From assembly GCA_014874455.1 (NCBI GenBank), contig JADBJL010000098.1, forward strand, positions 1 to 36,469: DNA of 36,469 nt, written 5' to 3'. A program made the position numbers and the translations under genes. A model generated the notes under the pieces. It made no database searches. It worked only from the letters and a program-made list of their open reading frames with translations, and had not been told where the DNA came from. Position 1 is the first letter of the stretch. Every line of letters starts with the position of its first letter. The stretch is from Thermomicrobiaceae bacterium (GTDB lineage Bacteria > Chloroflexota > Chloroflexia > Thermomicrobiales > Thermomicrobiaceae). Below are positions 31,832 through 36,469 of this stretch, in pieces.

Positions 31832-33015
31832 GCAGCTCGTCTCTCTCCGCCCGGTTCCACGTCGCCGTAGCTAGCTTCCTGCTGCTCGTCGTGAGCGTGC
31901 TGGCTGCCTGCAACGGGCAGGGCGAGTCGTTCCCGCCCGCTGGCACCGCGACGCCGCGTCTCGCGCCGACGGTCGGCGGCCCCACGCCGCCCGCTGGCCT
32001 TGGCGGAGGCGCAGCTCAGGCGACGCCGGTTCCACCCACCCCGATTAGCACGACAGCGACCCCGGCCGCGATACCGTCCCCGGATCCCCAGCCCACCCCA
32101 GCGCCGCAACCGACCGCGACTCCCGAGCCGACTCCGACGCCGCATCCCCTGGCGGACTACACGATCGATGGGCTGCGTGGGCGCCAGTACCCCGGCGGCG
32201 CGATCGAGATCCTCGGCATGCTCGATACCACCGATGCCTATACCCGCTACGCGATCGCCTACCCGAGCGACGGGTTGCGCATCACTGGCGTGATGCACGT
32301 GCCCCACGGCCAGGGCCCGTTCCCTGTGGTGATCCTCAACCACGGGTACATCCCGCCTGACCAGTACTGGCCTGGCGCCGATACCTGGCGCGAGGCCGAC
32401 TTTCTCGCCCGCCGAGGCTACCTCTGTATCGCGCCTGACTTTCGCGGCTGGGCTGGCTCCGACCAGGGGCCCAACTATTTCCGCACGGGCATCGTCATCG
32501 ACGTGCTGAACCTGATCAGCTCCCTTCCCTCAGTCCCGCAGGCCGACCCGGAGCGCGTCGGGCTGTGGGGGCACAGCATGGGTGGCGGGCTGGTGGCCAA
32601 GGCGATCACGATCGACCCGCGGATCGACGCGGCCGTGCTCTATGGGCCGGTCAGCGCCTACGACCTCGACAACATCCAGAAGTGGGGCGACGGGCTACCG
32701 GAAGACAGTGACGACCCGCTGGCGCCCATCTACCGCGAAGCCGCCCGCGACCCGGCCTTCATCCGGCTGACCTCCGCCACGTTCTACTTCCACTACGTAA
32801 CGGCCCCCGTGCAGATCCACCAGGGCACGGCCGATACCGTCACGCCGCCCGAGTGGGCGCGCGCGATCCGCGATAGCCTGCAGCTCGCTGGCAGGAGTGT
32901 GGAGTACTACGAGTACCCGGATGAGGGGCACGCCTTCCAGGGGCAGAGCTGGCAGCTCTTCATGGAGCGCACGGCCGCGTTCTTCGATGTCCACCTCAAA
33001 GGCACGGTCACCTAG
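31828..33015 (+). CDS. Alpha/beta hydrolase lipoprotein (dienelactone hydrolase/S9-like)
   Basis: A 395-residue exported lipoprotein. The lipobox is SVLAAC with Cys28. Residues about 35-110 are a Pro/Thr-rich tether with repeated PTPxPxPT units. The alpha/beta-hydrolase domain (about 140-395) has the oxyanion strand VVILNHGY, nucleophile Ser251 (GHSMGGG), Asp337 (GTADTVTP) and His369 (DEGHAF). The prolyl-oligopeptidase-like arrangement suggests an esterase or peptidase on small substrates; the substrate is unknown. It is translationally coupled to the yceI gene, so both lipoproteins probably answer to the same phased-repeat promoter. Hairpins follow at 33072-33116. Confidence 0.88.
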   Translation: MSSSSLSARFHVAVASFLLLVVSVLAACNGQGESFPPAGTATPRLAPTVGGPTPPAGLGGGAAQATPVPPTPISTTATPAAIPSPDPQPTPAPQPTATPEPTPTPHPLADYTIDGLRGRQYPGGAIEILGMLDTTDAYTRYAIAYPSDGLRITGVMHVPHGQGPFPVVILNHGYIPPDQYWPGADTWREADFLARRGYLCIAPDFRGWAGSDQGPNYFRTGIVIDVLNLISSLPSVPQADPERVGLWGHSMGGGLVAKAITIDPRIDAAVLYGPVSAYDLDNIQKWGDGLPEDSDDPLAPIYREAARDPAFIRLTSATFYFHYVTAPVQIHQGTADTVTPPEWARAIRDSLQLAGRSVEYYEYPDEGHAFQGQSWQLFMERTAAFFDVHLKGTVT

Positions 33016-33071
33016 CTGGCACTGATGTGCGTCGACTGCCCCACCGGCGGGCCGGCTGGCTGGGCAGTGCA

Positions 33072-33086
33072 GGCGACCCGGTCGCC
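33072..33086. terminator. Hairpin GGCGAC-CCG-GTCGCC
   Basis: A perfect 6-bp stem with a 3-nt loop, directly abutting a second inverted repeat. It may end the lipoprotein transcript. Confidence 0.45.
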
Positions 33087-33116
33087 AGTCTCCCAGTACG
33101 GTATACTGGGAGACTG
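33086..33116. promoter_or_regulatory. 13-bp inverted repeat with -10-like TATACT before the ECF sigma gene
   Basis: CAGTCTCCCAGTA and TACTGGGAGACTG (13 bp, perfect) flank CGGTA. TATACT (33102-33107) straddles the centre. The AGGAG of the sigma gene lies 5 bp after the repeat. It may be an operator over a promoter, or a leader hairpin that controls translation. Confidence 0.5.
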
Positions 33117-33132
33117 CAGTAGGAGTTTTGCG

Positions 33133-33801
33133 ATGCATCTCGAAGCGTCTCTGCGACGTATATCCCAGTGCGGCGGGTTCTTTCGGCTCGCTGCCCGGAC
33201 AAGCCAGATGACCGGCGAGCTGCAGCGCCTCGACGATACCGAGCTGGTGACGCTGACCGGCCAGGGCGAGGTTCGGGCGCTGGAAGTGCTCTACGACCGG
33301 TATGCCCGTGCGGCGTTCGCCTTCGCCGTCCGGATCGTCGGTGATCCGCTGGAAGCCGAGGAAATCCTGCAGGAGGCGTTCTTGCGGGTGTGGCAGCAGG
33401 CGAACCGGTTCCAGCATGCCCGAGGGAGCTTCGCGAGCTGGCTGTTGAGCATCACGCACAACCTGGCGATCGATACGCTGCGGCGACGACAGCGGCGTCC
33501 ACAGCGAGCTGATATGGTCGACTTTCTCGAGGTGCTGCGTACCGAGGTCGATACTGCCGTCGACCTCGAAGAGGCAGCCGCAGTCGCCGAGCTGCGGCGA
33601 CACGTGCAGGAGGCGATGGCCCAGTTGCCGGAGCGGCAGCGCGAGGTGCTGGAGCTGGCGTACTTCCAGGGGCTGACCCAGCGCGAGATCGCCGAGCTGC
33701 TCGACGAGCCGCTCGGTACAGTCAAGACCAGGATGCGGCTGGGGCTGCAGAAGCTCCAGGAGGCCCTGCAGGCGCAGAGACCGGAGTCTTCGGGCTCATG
33801 A
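33133..33801 (+). CDS. ECF sigma factor (SigK-like, RskA-associated)
   Basis: A 222-residue extracytoplasmic-function sigma factor. Region 2 (about 48-118: DRYARAAFAFAVRIVG, EAEEILQEAFLRVWQ, SFASWLLSITHNLAIDTLRRRQ) and region 4 (about 172-215: LPERQREVLELAYFQGLTQREIAELL, GTVKTRMRLGLQKL) are complete. The ATG at 33133 has AGGAG 7 nt upstream; a frame from 33025 would read through the inverted repeat. Met26 at 33208 is a possible shorter start. The gene overlaps its anti-sigma gene by 4 bp. Such pairs respond to envelope or redox signals. Confidence 0.93.
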   Translation: MHLEASLRRISQCGGFFRLAARTSQMTGELQRLDDTELVTLTGQGEVRALEVLYDRYARAAFAFAVRIVGDPLEAEEILQEAFLRVWQQANRFQHARGSFASWLLSITHNLAIDTLRRRQRRPQRADMVDFLEVLRTEVDTAVDLEEAAAVAELRRHVQEAMAQLPERQREVLELAYFQGLTQREIAELLDEPLGTVKTRMRLGLQKLQEALQAQRPESSGS

Positions 33802-34571
33802 GTGCCGGATCTGATCACGACCGGGGGCACATCGACGAGCTGATCGCTGCGTATGCGCTCGATGCGCTCGACCCCGACGAGCTGGAAGTGGTCGAGCGAC
33901 ACCTGGAGCTCTGTGCCCGCTGCCAGCGAGCCGTGGCGGAGGCACGGGCGGCGGTCGACCTCCTGGCCTACCTGCCGGAGCCACAGCCGGTTCCGCTGCG
34001 CGCTCGTCTGCGGCTGCTCTCGCGCCTGCGAGCCGAGGTGCCAGCGACGACCGAAATCTCCCCCGGTCGCCTGCGTGGCCGGCTCGGCTGGGCAGCCGCC
34101 GCCGTCGCAGCGGCGCTGGCCCTTGTCTTCGCCTGGCAGAGTCTCCAGTCGCAGGCTGAAGTGCAGGAGCGCGAGGCGCGGGTGCGCGAGCTGGAGCAAC
34201 GTGGCGAGGTGCTCGCCCAGTTCGTGAACAGCCGGCCGCAGGGCTTCGTCATGCCGATCGAGGGCACTGCTGCCGCTCCGGGAGCGCGTGGCGGGATCAT
34301 CCTGGATCCGACAAGCAACGCGGCCCTGGTGATGATCGAGGGCCTGCCTCGCCTGCCGGCCGGGCAGGCGTACGTCGTCTGGCTCGTCGAAGGCGACCGC
34401 TACATCAACGCTGGCGTGTTGCCGGTGGACGACCAGGGCCGGGGCGAGCTGTACCTCACGCCGCAGCAAGCGCTCTCCACGTTCACGGGCATCGCCATCA
34501 CAGTCGAAACCGGAGCTTTGGCGTCCAGCCCCAACGGCCAGCCGATCGTCCAGGCCAGCATCGGCCGCTAG
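33798..34571 (+). CDS. rskA: RskA-type zinc anti-sigma factor
   Basis: A 257-residue membrane anti-sigma factor. The cytoplasmic zinc-binding anti-sigma motif is His35-x3-Cys39-x2-Cys42 (HLELCARC). A single helix (about 96-113) anchors it. A coiled-coil-like stretch (VQEREARVRELEQRGEVLAQ) leads to the extracytoplasmic RskA domain (about 140-257; MIEGLPRLPAGQAYVVWLV). It holds the ECF sigma factor inactive until a signal destabilises or cleaves it. Start/stop overlap with the sigma gene (ATGA). Its end overlaps the convergent peptidase gene by 4 bp. Confidence 0.92.
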   Translation: MSAGSDHDRGHIDELIAAYALDALDPDELEVVERHLELCARCQRAVAEARAAVDLLAYLPEPQPVPLRARLRLLSRLRAEVPATTEISPGRLRGRLGWAAAAVAAALALVFAWQSLQSQAEVQEREARVRELEQRGEVLAQFVNSRPQGFVMPIEGTAAAPGARGGIILDPTSNAALVMIEGLPRLPAGQAYVVWLVEGDRYINAGVLPVDDQGRGELYLTPQQALSTFTGIAITVETGALASSPNGQPIVQASIGR

Positions 34572-35671
34572 ACCACGATCTGGCCGTCCTTCATGAAGAG
34601 CTGCCCATCGACCCAGACCTCGCTCCGCTCGCGCAGGTCGCAGATCATGTCCCAGTGCACCGCCGACTGGTTGCGACTGCCGGTCTCCGGGTAGCCGGCT
34701 CCGATGGCGACGTGGATCGTCCCGCCGATCTTCTCGTCGAAGAGGATGTGACCGGTGAAGCGCGTGATCTTCCGGTTCAGCCCGAAGGCGAATTCGCCGA
34801 GATAGCGCGCTCCCTCGTCGGTCTCCAGCATCCGGTGCAGGAACGGCTCGTTGCGGGCAGCCACGGCCTTGACTACGCGCCCCTCCTCGAACCAGAGGCG
34901 GATGTCCTCCACGCGTCGCCCGTTCACGATCGACGGGAAGGTAAAGCGGATGTGGCCGGTCACCGTGTTTTCGACCGGGCCGGTGAAGATCTCCCCGTCG
35001 GGGAAGTTCTTGCGACCGTCGGCACTGATGAACGTCCGCCCGGCGATCGAGAGGCGGAGGTCGGTGTCGGGCGCCAGGATGTGAACCTCGCGCTTGTCCT
35101 TCAGCCAGTCGATCAGGCGCCGCTGCTCCCGGCCCTGGGCCTGCCAGGCGGCCACGGGGTCATCGGCGTCGAGCATGCCCGCCTGGAAGACGAACTCCTC
35201 GTATTCCGCCAGCGACATCTCGGCCTCCTGGGCGTAGGCGTCGGTCGGGAAGAGGGTCAAGCACCAGTTGAGCTTGCCTTCGGCCGCGCGCTGCAAGTAG
35301 ATCCGGCGCAGCTCGGTGCGTGCCCGCTGGTAGACCTGCTGGCGCTGCGGGTCGATGCCGGTGAGCGCGCGCGTGTTGCTCTCCCCGAGGATGCGGAGCA
35401 ACGCGTCTGCCTGCTCGGGCCCCAGGCGCTCGTCGGGCGTAATGTACTCGAGCTGCCGGTCGCTCGCTGTGCGGAAGAAGACCTCGGTCAAGCCCGGTAG
35501 CGAGACCTGCACTGCTGGGTGCGCGCCGCGCTCGAGCACGAGGCGGAAGGCCGCCCGGATCAACGGCTCGGCCAGCGGCGTGCCGCCGATGACGACGAGC
35601 TGCCCGGGCTGCACCGCCAGCGAGTAGTCCACCAGCACTCGCGCCAGCTTCTCGATGCGTGGATCGGCCAT
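34568..35671 (-). CDS. M29-family aminopeptidase (thermophilic AmpS/aminopeptidase T)
   Basis: A 367-residue cytoplasmic metalloaminopeptidase. The length and blocks YSLAVQPGQLVVIGG at the N terminus, ARNEPFLHRMLETDEGARYLGEFAFGLN, GTIHVAIGAGYPETG and SAVHWDMICDL at the C terminus are those of family M29, known from Thermus and Bacillus. Glu, His and Asp residues in these blocks (notably the HWD triplet) bind the two metal ions. CTCCCTCC in the plus strand gives GGAGGGAGG about 6 nt before the ATG at 35671. It is convergent to the anti-sigma gene and divergent from the tad genes, and appears monocistronic. Confidence 0.93.
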   Translation of the reverse strand: MADPRIEKLARVLVDYSLAVQPGQLVVIGGTPLAEPLIRAAFRLVLERGAHPAVQVSLPGLTEVFFRTASDRQLEYITPDERLGPEQADALLRILGESNTRALTGIDPQRQQVYQRARTELRRIYLQRAAEGKLNWCLTLFPTDAYAQEAEMSLAEYEEFVFQAGMLDADDPVAAWQAQGREQRRLIDWLKDKREVHILAPDTDLRLSIAGRTFISADGRKNFPDGEIFTGPVENTVTGHIRFTFPSIVNGRRVEDIRLWFEEGRVVKAVAARNEPFLHRMLETDEGARYLGEFAFGLNRKITRFTGHILFDEKIGGTIHVAIGAGYPETGSRNQSAVHWDMICDLRERSEVWVDGQLFMKDGQIVV

Positions 35672-35864
35672 CGTCCTCCCTCCTCTGCCTCTGTGGGATG
35701 GTACCGCAAGAGCGCGCGTGACGCCCCGGAACGTGCGGGCGGATTGGGCTGGGAGAGAGGGAGTACTGGACAGAACAGAGTAGTACCTTTGGCCCTATCC
35801 ACTCTCCCCCAAAAGGCATATGCTGGAAGTCAGCAACGGGCCTGCCGGATGAGGACGGTCTGAG

Positions 35865-36338
35865 GTGGTAGGTAGGGGACGTCTACCAGGACTGGTACCA
35901 CATAGGCGGCGTCGGGGTCAGGCGCTGGTCGAGTTCGCGCTGCTCGCCCTGATCCTGGTGCTGATGCTGGCCGGCGCCGTCGATTTTGGCCGCGCCTTCT
36001 CCGCCTGGATCGCGATGGGCAACATGGCCCGCGCTGGCGCGCAGTACGGCACCATCGTGCCCCTGGTGGATCCCTCGTCCAGCGACGGCATCAGCGTGAG
36101 CGAGATCCAGGCAGACATGGTTGCGGCGGCGTTGACCGAGCAGCCGAGCATCTTCGGCTCCGTTCCGACAGTCAGCGCCGAGTGGATCACTGGCAGCGCC
36201 TGCCTCGCCCGGGTGACGGTGACGTACAACTTCGAGCCGCTCTTGCAGATCCCGCCGATCCCCAGCAGCATCACGCTCAGTCGCCGGGCCCAGATGCGGA
36301 TCCAGTACGTGCCACCTGGCTATTCGTGCTCGAGTTGA
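35865..36338 (+). CDS. TadE-like pseudopilin
   Basis: A 157-residue protein with a basic, positively charged head and the TadE hallmark GQALVEFALLALILVLML helix (about 18-35), including the Glu at position 5 of the mature pilin-like segment. The rest is a beta-rich domain with TVSAEWITGSACLARVTVTYNFEPLL. TadE/TadF are minor pseudopilins of Tad (Flp-type) pili. The GTG start has GAGGA about 10 nt upstream. It is followed 13 bp later by a second TadE-like gene at the contig end, suggesting the beginning of a tad locus. Confidence 0.88.
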   Translation: MVGRGRLPGLVPHRRRRGQALVEFALLALILVLMLAGAVDFGRAFSAWIAMGNMARAGAQYGTIVPLVDPSSSDGISVSEIQADMVAAALTEQPSIFGSVPTVSAEWITGSACLARVTVTYNFEPLLQIPPIPSSITLSRRAQMRIQYVPPGYSCSS

Positions 36339-36351
36339 CGAGGAGATCGAC

Positions 36352-36469
36352 GTGCCCGGGCGACGCCTGTTCGGCCAGTCCACCGTCGAGTTCGCGCTGA
36401 TTGCGCTCCCATTCTTCCTGATGGTCTTTGGGATCATAGAGGGCTGGAGGCTGGTGTTCACCTAACACG
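36352..36469 (+). CDS. Second TadE-like protein, incomplete at contig end
   Basis: GTG at 36352 with AGGAG 6 nt upstream begins a frame with QSTVEFALIALPFFLMVFGIIE, the TadE/F N-terminal helix. It meets TAA at 36463-36465, after only 37 residues, 4 bases before the contig ends. TadE proteins are at least 120 residues and typically continue as Tyr-Asn at this point, so a two-base loss near the edge is more likely than a real stop. The gene is partial. Confidence 0.7.

Overview
The window is a high-GC (roughly two-thirds G+C), gene-dense bacterial contig. Long ORFs, Gly/Ala/Arg-rich proteins, Shine-Dalgarno-led starts, a clade II-style nitrous oxide reductase cluster, an M29 aminopeptidase, a RskA-type sigma/anti-sigma pair and TadE proteins together suggest a thermophilic Chloroflexota, probably Thermomicrobia (Sphaerobacter/Thermomicrobium relatives). 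This is inference from gene content, not a phylogeny. The first 13 bases match the 3' end of the Illumina adapter, so the left edge is an assembly end; the right edge also cuts a gene.

Layout. 1-5.9 kb (minus strand): nitrous oxide respiration, in transcription order nosZ, a nosB-like membrane gene, a continuous nosD-nosF fusion, and nosY cut by the contig edge. A copper-type palindrome lies upstream of nosZ. 6.0-8.1 kb (minus): tungstate/molybdate uptake permease and binding protein without their ATPase, plus a DUF6069 membrane protein. 8.3-13 kb (minus): TrpB2-type tryptophan synthase beta, a CDF metal exporter, a hypothetical protein and an enolase-superfamily sugar-acid dehydratase. 13.2-16.4 kb (minus): a complete ECF vitamin/metal transporter (double ATPase, T, S). 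16.6-20.7 kb: arsenate reductase, an LHPP/HDHD2-like HAD phosphatase (plus), a flavin amine oxidase and a class I aminotransferase. 20.9-25.9 kb: a small two-helix membrane protein, a Fur-family regulator, a truncated transposase-like protein, then a nickel/cobalt ECF importer (CbiMN-CbiQ-CbiO) on the plus strand, with a consensus promoter, a Fur/Nur-like operator and a structured leader. A strong shared hairpin terminator separates it from the convergent primary-type sigma factor gene.

27.3-33.0 kb: an envelope-stress module ordered like mycobacterial mprA-mprB-pepD (response regulator, histidine kinase, HtrA protease), flanked by a lipoprotein operon (YceI domain, alpha/beta hydrolase). The htrA and lipoprotein promoters both carry four CTNAG-like direct repeats spaced exactly 11 bp apart and share a near-identical core, the pattern expected of OmpR-family operators, so the two-component system probably controls both. 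33.1-34.6 kb: an ECF sigma factor and its RskA-like zinc anti-sigma, preceded by tandem inverted repeats that hold a -10-like TATACT. 34.6-36.5 kb: an M29 aminopeptidase and the start of a Tad pilus/pseudopilin locus.

The most notable signals are the NosD-NosF fusion with an internal ribosome-binding site, the 11-bp phased repeats shared by two promoters, the nickel/cobalt operator beside a fur gene, and the hairpin/-10 arrangement before the ECF sigma gene. No tRNA, rRNA, CRISPR array or intact insertion sequence was seen.
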